Below, one piece after another: positions 1 through 5,846 of a DNA stretch of 8,152 bases (positions within the stretch are counted from its first letter, which is position 1; each line of letters begins with the position of its first letter). Both the position numbers and the translations under genes were made by a program. The stretch lies in the NCBI GenBank assembly GCA_022794295.1, contig JAAWEO010000082.1, forward strand, positions 1 to 8,152, read 5' to 3'. Under the pieces are notes generated by a model. The model was not told the origin of the DNA and made no database searches. It saw only the letters and a program-made list of their open reading frames with translations. Origin of the DNA: Angelakisella sp. (GTDB lineage Bacteria; Bacillota; Clostridia; Oscillospirales; Ruminococcaceae).

Positions 1-96
1 CTGGGCAGCATGATCCTCAAGACGATGCCCATGGTGGTGGTGTTTACCGTCTTGTCCTTCGGGTACTATTTTCTGTTGAACGCCATTGGCCTATGA
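1..96 (+). CDS. C-terminal end of a membrane protein (probable transporter), 5' truncated
   Basis: Frame 1 is open from the first base to a TGA at 94-96 and encodes 31 residues. These include a strongly hydrophobic helix (PMVVVFTVLSFGYYFLLNAI) ending in a short -GL tail. A terminal hydrophobic helix with a tail of only a few residues is typical of polytopic carriers. The carrier encoded at 1846-3213 ends in a similar way (a final helix, then LNSIG and a few residues), but the fragment is too short to assign a family. The stop is 37 nt before lyase 1 with no promoter visible between them, so the two are probably co-transcribed. That would make this a transporter plus C-S lyase unit parallel to the downstream operon. 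The start and most of the protein lie outside the window. Confidence 0.6.
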   Translation: MGSMILKTMPMVVVFTVLSFGYYFLLNAIGL

Positions 97-133
97 CAGT
101 CTTTCTGACATTTTGAAAAGGAGAATGAATCTT

Positions 134-1345
134 ATGAAATACGATTTTACATCAATTATGGACCGGCGTGGAATGGATGCTACCGCGGTGGATGGCCTGG
201 GCAGCCGCCCCGGCTTTGCCCCCGAGCGCCCCAAGGAAGGCTTTGACGCCATCCCCATGTGGGTGGCCGACATGAACTTCCCCGCCTGCCCCACCATTCC
301 GGAGACAGTTGCCGAGCGTCTGAAGCACCCCGCCTACGGCTACTTCCCGCCCCGGGCCGAGTACTTCCAGGAGATCATTGAGTGGCATGAGAAACGCAAC
401 GGCGTTACCGGCCTCCGTCCGGAGCACATCGGCTACGAAAACGGCGTTCTGGGCGGTGTTGTCACTGCGCTGAATGTGTTCTGCTCCAGGGGGGACAACG
501 TCCTGCTCCATTCTCCCACCTACATCGGCTTTACCAACAGCCTGAACAACAACGGCTACCACATCATCCACAGCCCCCTGGTAAAGGACGAGAAGGGCAT
601 TTGGCGGATGGACTTTGAGGACATGGAAAAAAAGATCGTGGACAACAAGATCCACGCCGCCGTGTTCTGCTCCCCCCACAACCCCTGCGGCCGTGTTTGG
701 GAGCAGTGGGAGATCGAAAAGGCCATGGAGATCTACAAGAAGCACGACGTCTATGTTGTCTCCGACGAGATCTGGTCCGACATCATCCGCCCCGGCTACA
801 AGCATATTCCCACCCAGAGCGTCAGCGAGGATGCCCGGATGCGCACTGCGGCCATTTACGCCCCCAGCAAGACCTTTAACCTGGCCGGTCTGATCGGCTC
901 CTATCACATCGTTTACAACCCCTGGATCAAGGACCGGATGGTGAAGGAGGCCTCCCTGGGCCACTACAACAGCATGAACGTGCTGTCCATGCATGCCCTC
1001 ATCGGCGCTTACAAGCCCGAGGGGTACGAATGGGTGGATGAGCTGAACCAGGTCATTGCCGGCAACGTGGACTATGCCTGCGACTTTATCGAAAAGAATT
1101 TCCCGGGTGTCGAGATCACCAAGCCCGAAGGCACCTACATGCTGTTTGTGGACTGCACCAAGTGGTGTGAGGCCCATGGCAAGACCATTGAGGACGTGGA
1201 GAAAGCCGCCTGGGATGTGGGCGTCGCCATCCAGGACGGGAAGATGTTCCACGGCCCCTGCCACCTGCGGATCAACCTGGCCCTGCCCCTCAGCCGTGTC
1301 CAGGAAGCGTTTGACCGCCTGAAGAAATACGTTTTCATCGCGTAA
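134..1345 (+). CDS. MalY/PatB-family PLP-dependent cystathionine beta-lyase / C-S lyase (lyase 1)
   Basis: This is a fold-type I aminotransferase-superfamily enzyme of 403 aa, predicted to be cytosolic. Family members cleave C-S bonds of cystathionine or cysteine S-conjugates to a thiol, pyruvate and ammonia. Visible signatures are MWVADMNF (residues 42-49; MWVADMDF in MalY/PatB), AYGYF (67-71), the PLP-stacking Tyr in SPTYIGF (Y130), PHNPCGRVW with N183, SDEIWSD with D211 that contacts the PLP pyridine nitrogen, SKTFNLAGL with the Schiff-base lysine K246, and LRINLALP with the carboxylate-binding R379. Length is normal for the family (about 390-400). The ATG at 134 is preferred over upstream ATGs at 86 and 125. 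It has AAGGAG at 118-123, 10 nt upstream, and it matches the start of the paralogue at 7307 (MKYDFTSIM). The gene probably sits in an operon with the transporter ending at 96. A simple aminotransferase is the alternative, but the MalY/PatB signatures argue against it. The physiological substrate is unknown. Confidence 0.9.
   Translation: MKYDFTSIMDRRGMDATAVDGLGSRPGFAPERPKEGFDAIPMWVADMNFPACPTIPETVAERLKHPAYGYFPPRAEYFQEIIEWHEKRNGVTGLRPEHIGYENGVLGGVVTALNVFCSRGDNVLLHSPTYIGFTNSLNNNGYHIIHSPLVKDEKGIWRMDFEDMEKKIVDNKIHAAVFCSPHNPCGRVWEQWEIEKAMEIYKKHDVYVVSDEIWSDIIRPGYKHIPTQSVSEDARMRTAAIYAPSKTFNLAGLIGSYHIVYNPWIKDRMVKEASLGHYNSMNVLSMHALIGAYKPEGYEWVDELNQVIAGNVDYACDFIEKNFPGVEITKPEGTYMLFVDCTKWCEAHGKTIEDVEKAAWDVGVAIQDGKMFHGPCHLRINLALPLSRVQEAFDRLKKYVFIA
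809..846 (+). repeat. 38-nt exact match between lyase 1 and lyase 2
   Basis: Positions 809-846 are identical to 7982-8019, including synonymous sites. The segment codes for PTQSVSEDARMRT just before the PLP-lysine motif. It is one of several long identical runs between the two lyase genes, which are direct repeats about 7.17 kb apart and bracket the whole carrier/amidohydrolase operon. Confidence 0.8.
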
Positions 1346-1376
1346 AGGACCTTTGGGGTCCAAACCTCCTCACTCG

Positions 1377-1407
1377 CCCCCGGCCCGAAAGGACCGGGGG
1401 TTTCCTT
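1377..1407 (+). terminator. Intrinsic terminator after lyase 1
   Basis: The arm CCCCCGG (1377-1383) pairs with CCGGGGG (1394-1400). The inner CC/GG pairs close a GAAA tetraloop (1387-1390), with one C-A mismatch in the stem. A T-rich tract (TTTCCTTT) follows. It lies 31 nt after the stop of lyase 1 and should end that transcript. Confidence 0.8.
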
Positions 1408-1454
1408 TATGCCGGAAGGGCAGGGGAGCTGCGGCCTCGAAAATGCCCAAAACC

Positions 1455-1477
1455 CCAGGGCGGCTCTGGCTTTTTTT
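1455..1477 (+). terminator. Second putative intrinsic terminator
   Basis: CCAG (1455-1458) pairs with CTGG (1466-1469), extended inward by a G-C and a G-T pair, giving a short stem with a CGG triloop. One C and seven T residues (1471-1477) follow. The A-tract at 1449-1452 means it could also work on the opposite strand. The stem is short, so it may only back up the stronger terminator at 1377. Confidence 0.5.
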
Positions 1478-1588
1478 GTCCTGCGGTCCTGTCCCTTTGG
1501 GAAAAATTGGGGCGTCATGGCATCTGGATCACACCCGGTTAAAAATTCTACATATCTCACAAAAGCCGGGTCTTTTCCTTGTGCAATA

Positions 1589-1601
1589 CACAGAAACTGT
1601 G
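1589..1601. promoter_or_regulatory. CACAG-AAA-CTGTG dyad upstream of the carrier promoter
   Basis: This is a perfect 5+5 bp inverted repeat with a 3-nt spacer, ending 18 nt before the -35 box at 1620. Its position suits an upstream activator site. No equivalent is seen before the lyase 2 promoter, so any factor binding here would act on the carrier operon only. A dyad this short can occur by chance. Confidence 0.3.
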
Positions 1602-1619
1602 AAACCTGTCGAAAATATC

Positions 1620-1648
1620 TTGACTGACTGGTGCAAAAAGTTTATAAT
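1620..1648 (+). promoter_or_regulatory. Sigma-A promoter of the carrier / M20 operon
   Basis: A TTGACT -35 box (1620-1625) and a perfect TATAAT -10 box (1643-1648) are separated by exactly 17 nt. Transcription should start near 1655, leaving a leader of about 190 nt before the carrier start codon. The segment around the -35 (GAAAATATCTTGAC) is nearly the same as that of the lyase 2 promoter (GAAAATCTCTTGAC). This suggests a common origin or shared constraint. Confidence 0.85.
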
Positions 1649-1663
1649 TCAGACATAGAAAGT

Positions 1664-1676
1664 TTAAGAAGCTTAA
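1664..1676. promoter_or_regulatory. Putative operator, TTAAG-AA-GCTTAA palindrome
   Basis: This 13-nt dyad centred on 1670 has 5 of 6 symmetric pairs intact. It begins 15 nt after the -10 box, at roughly +9 to +21, where a bound repressor would block initiation or clearance. The lyase 2 promoter has a perfect version (TTAAGC-A-GCTTAA) at almost the same spacing, which is the main reason to call it an operator. The binding protein is not identifiable from this window. Confidence 0.6.
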
Positions 1677-1702
1677 TGTAGCGATAGACTTTTTTCTATA
1701 TC

Positions 1703-1724
1703 AAAGCGCCCCAGGGGCGCTTTT
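1703..1724 (+). terminator. Terminator-like hairpin in the carrier leader
   Basis: Perfect inverted repeats AAAGCGCCCC (1703-1712) and GGGGCGCTTT (1714-1723) flank a single A, giving a very stable GC stem running into TTTT. It lies about 50 nt after the predicted start point and about 120 nt before the carrier start codon, so it is inside the leader. It may attenuate transcription or stop read-through from upstream. The T tract is short (4), so termination may be partial. Confidence 0.5.
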
Positions 1725-1745
1725 CATGGGACAAGTGTCCCATGA
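1724..1745 (+). other. Second perfect leader hairpin
   Basis: TCATGGGAC (1724-1732) pairs perfectly with GTCCCATGA (1737-1745) around an AAGT tetraloop. It directly follows, and shares a boundary T with, the GC hairpin at 1703-1724. No T tract follows, so it is not a terminator by itself. It could be part of a structured leader or RNA-stabilising element. No known riboswitch class (including T-box, whose conserved antiterminator sequence is absent) was recognised. Confidence 0.45.
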
Positions 1746-1764
1746 TCACTTCTGTTCTGGATAG

Positions 1765-1778
1765 AAGCTGGCCAGCTT
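1765..1778. promoter_or_regulatory. Perfect 14-bp palindrome AAGCTGGCCAGCTT in the leader
   Basis: The sequence is fully self-complementary with no spacer. As RNA it would form only a weak 5-bp stem with a GGCC loop, so a protein-binding DNA site is at least as likely. It lies 67 nt before the carrier start codon. It shares AAGC/GCTT elements with the operator candidate at 1664, but not its spacing. Confidence 0.35.
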
Positions 1779-1845
1779 TTAGTAGATTCTGAAAGAGATT
1801 GTTCGCGTACCCTTTGAGGTAAAGAGTGAAAAAGGAGGAACCCCT

Positions 1846-3213
1846 ATGGCAACTAAGGCCGCAGAAAAGAAGTCCTTCAAGCTACCCCACCTGTTTTTCC
1901 TGCTCCTGGGTCTGCTGATCGTCATTACCCTGCTGACCTATGTCCTTCCCGCAGGTGAGTTTGTGGAAGGCGTTTACACCCCCCTGGCGGAGCGCACCCC
2001 CGTCAGTCTTCCCCAGGCGTTCCTGTATATCTATGACGGTATCGCCAACTCCGCTATGATCCTTGCAATGCTGCTGTCCATCGGCGGCTGCGTGCAGATC
2101 GGCTTGGCGACCAAGGCCATTGACCGGGTTATCGACGGTCTGATCTACAAGATGAAGGACGCCGGTTCTACTGTGCTGATCCCCGTTGTGTTCTTCCTGA
2201 TGGCTCTGCTGGGCGGCTTCGGCGGCAGTGACGCGCTGATCGCGGTGATCCCCATCGGTGTTCTGGTTGCCAAAAAGCTCCGCCTTGACCCCATCGTGGG
2301 CGCCGGTGTCTCTTATCTGGGCACCATGGTGGGCTTCTCCACCTCTCCCAGCGGCGTTTACATCATCCAGGGCCTGCTGGGCGTCGATCCTTACTCCGGG
2401 TTCGGCTTCCGCGTTCTGAACCTGCTGATGTGCGCCACCATCGGTGCTGTTTTTGTCACCCTGTATGCCAAGCGCGTTGAGAAGGATCCCAGCAAGTCCG
2501 CCATGGGTGACCTGTCCTGGCAGGCCGACCTCAATGACGCCGGCGAGCTGAAGGCCGCCGAGCTGAACCCCAAGGATGTTCTTCTTACCGTCCTCTTCTT
2601 CGCCCAGTTCCCCTTGGGCATCTTCTGCAACCTGGGCCTGGGCCTGGGCATGGGCGCCCTTGTGGCGGTCCTGATCCCCATGAGCGTTCTGATCGGCTTC
2701 ATCGCTGGCATGGACAGCGACGAGATCGGCAACACCTTCGCCAAGGGCGTTGGCAGCATGGGCTTCATCTGCTTCATCATCGGTATGGCCGGCGCCATCT
2801 CCCTGGTCATGAAGAACGGCCACATCATCGACACCGTTGCTTACTACGCCAGCCTGCCCCTGAAGAACCTGGGTTCCGGCTTTGCCGCCATCGGTATCTC
2901 CATGGTGGTTGCGGCCATCAACTTCATGGTGCCCTCCGCCTCCGCCAAGGCTGCTGCCCTGGCTCCCATCGTCAAGCCTATGGCTGAGGTCCTTAACATC
3001 CACGGCCAGGTGGCCACCCAGGCCTTCCAGATCGGCGACGGCTTCTGCAACATGATCAGCCCCTTCCTGGGCTGGACCATGGGCGGTCTGGCCATTGCCA
3101 AGGTCCCCTATCAGAAGTGGGTCAAGTGGGTCGCCCCGCTGCTGGGCATCCTCCTGGTCTTCGAATGGGCCGTGCTGTTTGTCCTCAACAGCATCGGCTG
3201 GACCGGCCTGTAA
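1846..3213 (+). CDS. YfcC/ArcD-superfamily membrane carrier
   Basis: This 455-aa polytopic inner-membrane carrier belongs to the YfcC / C4-dicarboxylate anaerobic carrier-like group of the ion-transporter superfamily. The N-terminus is short and cytosolic (1-12), followed by a first helix at 14-34. Further hydrophobic spans lie at about 60-86, 109-142, 150-178, 186-206, 243-287, 302-322, 344-378 and 428-448. A soluble loop with many charged residues at 208-242 separates the two halves. The paired re-entrant-type motifs of the fold are GFSTSPSGVYIIQGLLG (163-179) and INFMVPSASAKAAALAPI (358-375). FQIGDGFCNMISP (394-406) and the C-terminal PYQKWVKW are YfcC-like. AAAGGAGG at 1831-1838 lies 7 nt before the ATG. 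It is the first gene of an operon with three M20D amidohydrolases, so it probably imports (or exchanges) their N-acyl amino acid or dipeptide-like substrate. Experimentally known substrates in this superfamily include amino acids and dicarboxylates. The substrate here is not readable from sequence. Confidence 0.88.
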   Translation: MATKAAEKKSFKLPHLFFLLLGLLIVITLLTYVLPAGEFVEGVYTPLAERTPVSLPQAFLYIYDGIANSAMILAMLLSIGGCVQIGLATKAIDRVIDGLIYKMKDAGSTVLIPVVFFLMALLGGFGGSDALIAVIPIGVLVAKKLRLDPIVGAGVSYLGTMVGFSTSPSGVYIIQGLLGVDPYSGFGFRVLNLLMCATIGAVFVTLYAKRVEKDPSKSAMGDLSWQADLNDAGELKAAELNPKDVLLTVLFFAQFPLGIFCNLGLGLGMGALVAVLIPMSVLIGFIAGMDSDEIGNTFAKGVGSMGFICFIIGMAGAISLVMKNGHIIDTVAYYASLPLKNLGSGFAAIGISMVVAAINFMVPSASAKAAALAPIVKPMAEVLNIHGQVATQAFQIGDGFCNMISPFLGWTMGGLAIAKVPYQKWVKWVAPLLGILLVFEWAVLFVLNSIGWTGL

Positions 3214-3216
3214 GCC

Positions 3217-3405
3217 ATGTTTCTCTTATGGGGCGGGCTGACAGCACTTTATATCGTCAGCTCCTTCCAGCTCCTTTTGGCAGGTGATAACGGGGGGGCG
3301 GCCATCGTTGCCGCGGTGGCCGCCGCCCTTGCCTTTTTATGCAGAAGAAGCTGGCTGAAGCGAAAAAGAAAAAAAGCAGAAAAACAAAAGGAGGCCGCGT
3401 CGTGA
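3217..3405 (+). CDS. Putative small membrane protein (62 aa)
   Basis: This short ORF begins 3 nt after the carrier stop and ends in a GTGA overlap with the next gene. Residues 2-22 and 26-42 are hydrophobic and could form two helices or a hairpin. Residues 43-58 are strongly basic (RR, KRKRKK, KQK), which would keep the tail in the cytosol by the positive-inside rule. The ATG has no clear Shine-Dalgarno sequence, so translation would depend on re-initiation from the carrier stop. The A-rich codons of its tail also form the ribosome binding site of the first amidohydrolase. It may be an accessory subunit of the carrier, or a leader that couples translation of the two genes. No family is recognised. 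The alternative is that it is non-coding spacer that happens to be open. Confidence 0.5.
   Translation: MFLLWGGLTALYIVSSFQLLLAGDNGGAAIVAAVAAALAFLCRRSWLKRKRKKAEKQKEAAS
3386..3394 (+). promoter_or_regulatory. Ribosome binding site fixing the GTG start of amidohydrolase 1
   Basis: AAAAGGAGG lies 7 nt before GTG 3402. An in-frame ATG at 3339 would add 21 mostly basic residues and lacks a comparable site. The GTG start gives exactly the N-terminus (xNLNAEILKLADEYEQY) and 400-aa length of the two following paralogues. Confidence 0.8.
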
Positions 3406-4604
3406 ACCTGAACGCAGAGATTTTGAAATTAGCGGATGAATACGAGCAGTACATCATCGACTGCCGCCGCAAGGTCCATACCTTTGCCGAGATCGCAACC
3501 AAGGAAGTCAAGACCCACGCCTTTATTGTGGAGGAGGCCAAAAAGCTGGGCCTGGAGGTGGAGGAGGTCCCCACCACCAACGTTCTTGTCAAGCTGGATA
3601 CCGGACGTCCCGGCAAGACAGTGGCCCTTCGCGCCGATATTGACGCCCTGCCCATTGCCGAGCCGGAGGACAACCTGGTGGGTCCCCGTGTCTGCCGCTC
3701 CGAGCAGCCCAACACCTGCCACGCCTGCGGCCACGATGCCCACACCGCCATGCTCCTGGGGGCTATGCAGGTCCTTACCCGGCTGAAGGACCAGCTCTCC
3801 GGCACGGTCATCTTCTGCTTTGAGGAAGGGGAGGAGCCCAACAGCGGCGTTATGGCCCTGCTGGCGGCCCTGGAGAAGTATAAGCCCGATTACACCTGGG
3901 GCATCCACATTTACGCCGGTCTGGAGGAGAACAAGATCTCCGTGGAGGCCGGTCCCCGGATGGCCGGTTCCACCACTGTGGACGTCACCTTCCACGGCAA
4001 GAGCGGCCATGCCAGCCGCCCCGACCTGGCAGCCAACCCCATCTTTGCCGCCGCCAACTTCCTCAACAACCTTTGTGTCGCCTTCAGCAACCAGATCACC
4101 GCCGGGGAGACCGTCACCATGGGTATCGCCATGTCCAACAGCGGCAAGGTGAGCAACCTGATCGAGGAGACCGCCAACATCCAGGGTACCTTCCGGGTGT
4201 TCAACCTGGAGGAGGGCATCAAGGCCCGGGAGATCGCCATCAACGTAGCAGAGCATACCGCCGCCATGTATAAGTGCACCGCCGAGTGCAGCGAGAAGAT
4301 GAAGACCTTCGTCTTTGGTCCTACCGTCAACAACGCGGAGCGTTCCGCCATTGCCACGCGGGTCCTCAACGAGGTCCTTCCCGAGGGTACCGTGGTGGAG
4401 TGCGAGCCCTGGTACGCCGGGGAATCCTTCCACTACTATCTGGATAAGTGGCCCGGCGTTCTGGCCTTCCTGGGGATCAAGAACGAGGCAGAGGGCTACG
4501 GTGCCCCCCACCACAACGACCGGTTTGACTTTAACGAGAAGATCCTCAAGACCGGTGCCATCTCCACCGTCCGCGTGGCCGTGGAGTGGATGTGCGAGCA
4601 GTAA
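3402..4604 (+). CDS. M20D-family metallo-amidohydrolase, tandem copy 1
   Basis: This 400-aa cytosolic binuclear metal-dependent amidohydrolase (HipO / AbgA-AbgB / IAA-amino acid hydrolase-like) is expected to hydrolyse an N-acyl amino acid or related amide. Visible features are DIDALP in the first catalytic half, the metal motif CGHDAH (C109, H111), the acidic FEEGEE motif (140-145; catalytic and metal glutamates most likely E144/E145), a metal-type His in GIHIYAG (H169), GHASRP in the lid or dimerisation domain, and the C-terminal metal His pair in APHHND (H370/H371). Two further cysteines, C98 and C106, flank the metal motif and are kept in all three copies. The gene starts with GTG and overlaps the small ORF by 4 nt, so it is probably translationally coupled. 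Its middle domain differs most from the other two copies. The exact substrate cannot be told. There is no signal peptide. Confidence 0.9.
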   Translation: MNLNAEILKLADEYEQYIIDCRRKVHTFAEIATKEVKTHAFIVEEAKKLGLEVEEVPTTNVLVKLDTGRPGKTVALRADIDALPIAEPEDNLVGPRVCRSEQPNTCHACGHDAHTAMLLGAMQVLTRLKDQLSGTVIFCFEEGEEPNSGVMALLAALEKYKPDYTWGIHIYAGLEENKISVEAGPRMAGSTTVDVTFHGKSGHASRPDLAANPIFAAANFLNNLCVAFSNQITAGETVTMGIAMSNSGKVSNLIEETANIQGTFRVFNLEEGIKAREIAINVAEHTAAMYKCTAECSEKMKTFVFGPTVNNAERSAIATRVLNEVLPEGTVVECEPWYAGESFHYYLDKWPGVLAFLGIKNEAEGYGAPHHNDRFDFNEKILKTGAISTVRVAVEWMCEQ

Positions 4605-4628
4605 GGACCCAAAGGAGGCACCAGTATT

Positions 4629-5831
4629 ATGAATCTGAATGCAGAGATCCTGAAATTAGCGGACGAATACGAGCAGTATATCATTGATTGCCGCCGCAAG
4701 GTCCACACCTTTGCGGAGGTAGCCACTACCGAGAAAAAGACCCACGCCTTTATTGTGGAGGAGGCGAAAAGGCTGGGGCTCCCCTACGAGGAGGTCCCCA
4801 CCTACAGCGTCATCGTCAAGCTGGATACCGGGCGCCCCGGCAAGACCATCCTCCTCCGGGCGGACATTGACGCCCTCCAGGTGGTGGAAAACGAGAACAA
4901 CCTGGCCGGCCCCCGCACCTGCCGTTCCGAGCAGCCGGGAACCTGCCACGCCTGCGGCCACGACGCCCACACCGCCATGCTTCTGGGGGCGATGAACGTT
5001 CTCACCCGGCTGAAGGACCAGTTCTCCGGTACCGTTGTTTTCGCCTTCGAGGAGGGCGAGGAGTGCGGCAGCGGCAAGGAGGCCCTTTTGGCCGCCCTGG
5101 ATAAGTACAATGTGGAGCGCGTTTGGGCCATCCATGTTTATGCCGGTCTGGAGGAGGGGAAGATCAGCGTGGATGCCGGTCCCCGGATGGCCGGTGCCGC
5201 GGTGGTGAATGTCACCTTCCGGGGCAGGAGCGGCCACGCCAGCCGTCCCGACCTGGCGGCCAACCCCATCTTTGCCGCTTCCAGCTACCTCACCAATCTC
5301 TGCGTGGCCTTCTGCAACCAGGTCACCGCCGGCCAGACCGTCACTATGGCAGTTCCCATGATCCACGGCGGCGAGGCCAGCAATGTCATCGACGAAACCG
5401 CCTATGTTCGGGGCTCCTTCCGCTTCTTCGACTTTGAAGAGGGTCAGGCGGCCTGTGACCGGGCGATGAATATTGCCCATCACACCGCCGCCATGTTCAA
5501 GTGCACCGCGGAGATGCCCGAGGGGATGAAGCACCCCCTGGGCGGCCCGGTGGTCAACGACAAGGCCTGCGCCGCCGATGCCCAAAGGGCCCTGAAGGGC
5601 TTCCTTCCCGAGGGCACCGTGGTGGAGTGCGAGCCCTGGTATGCCAGCGATTCCATGGGCTACTACCTGCGGAAATGGCCCGGAGTCTATGCCTTCCTGG
5701 GCATTAAAAACGAGGCGGAGGGCTATGGTGCTCTCCACCACAACGATAAGTTCGATCTCAACGAGAAGATCCTCCGGACAGGCGCCATTTCTACCGTCCG
5801 GGTGGCTTTGGAATGGCTGAGTGAAGCATAA
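4629..5831 (+). CDS. M20D-family metallo-amidohydrolase, tandem copy 2
   Basis: This is a 400-aa paralogue of copy 1, collinear with it at the checked landmarks. It keeps C109/H111 of CGHDAH, the FEEGEE motif, the IHVYAG His and the C-terminal HHND, so it should be catalytically competent. Differences sit near the active site. EEPNSG is replaced by EECGSG, YAGESF by YASDSM, and APHHND by ALHHND, which suggests altered side-chain selectivity. Its first 28 residues after the start methionine are identical to copy 1, while its lid segment (230-272) is closest to copy 3. AAAGGAGG at 4611-4618 lies 10 nt before the ATG. The gap to copy 1 is 24 nt, with no promoter or terminator. Family members are usually homodimers, but AbgA/AbgB are known to work together, so mixed assemblies with the neighbours are possible. 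Confidence 0.9.
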   Translation: MNLNAEILKLADEYEQYIIDCRRKVHTFAEVATTEKKTHAFIVEEAKRLGLPYEEVPTYSVIVKLDTGRPGKTILLRADIDALQVVENENNLAGPRTCRSEQPGTCHACGHDAHTAMLLGAMNVLTRLKDQFSGTVVFAFEEGEECGSGKEALLAALDKYNVERVWAIHVYAGLEEGKISVDAGPRMAGAAVVNVTFRGRSGHASRPDLAANPIFAASSYLTNLCVAFCNQVTAGQTVTMAVPMIHGGEASNVIDETAYVRGSFRFFDFEEGQAACDRAMNIAHHTAAMFKCTAEMPEGMKHPLGGPVVNDKACAADAQRALKGFLPEGTVVECEPWYASDSMGYYLRKWPGVYAFLGIKNEAEGYGALHHNDKFDLNEKILRTGAISTVRVALEWLSEA

Positions 5832-5846
5832 AGGAGGCCCTTTGAT

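Larger units (their letters stand above)
1411..1619. other. Intergenic region upstream of the carrier promoter
   Basis: I see no credible gene here. Short open frames run through the terminators without good ribosome binding sites. The region holds a second terminator-like hairpin (1455-1477), a loose inverted repeat ACCCGG (1533-1538) / CCGGGT (1566-1571) with a 27-nt loop followed by CTTTTCC, and a CACAG-AAA-CTGTG dyad (1589-1601). From about 1539 it becomes AT-rich leading into the promoter, as expected for upstream promoter DNA. Confidence 0.55.

Noticed and set aside
152..1363. 403-codon open frame on the minus strand over lyase 1
   Set aside because: It is a mirror of a GC-rich coding gene with strong third-position bias. 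The protein is low-complexity (rich in G, V, A, D, H) with no recognisable domain, and the + frame carries all PLP motifs.
1353..1658. Short + strand ORFs (101 and 72 aa) in the intergenic region
   Set aside because: They run through two terminator hairpins and into the carrier promoter, have no convincing ribosome binding sites, and show no recognisable protein features.
1655..1845. T-box or other known riboswitch in the carrier leader
   Set aside because: The T-box antiterminator consensus and other remembered class-defining cores are absent. Only simple hairpins and a palindrome can be supported.
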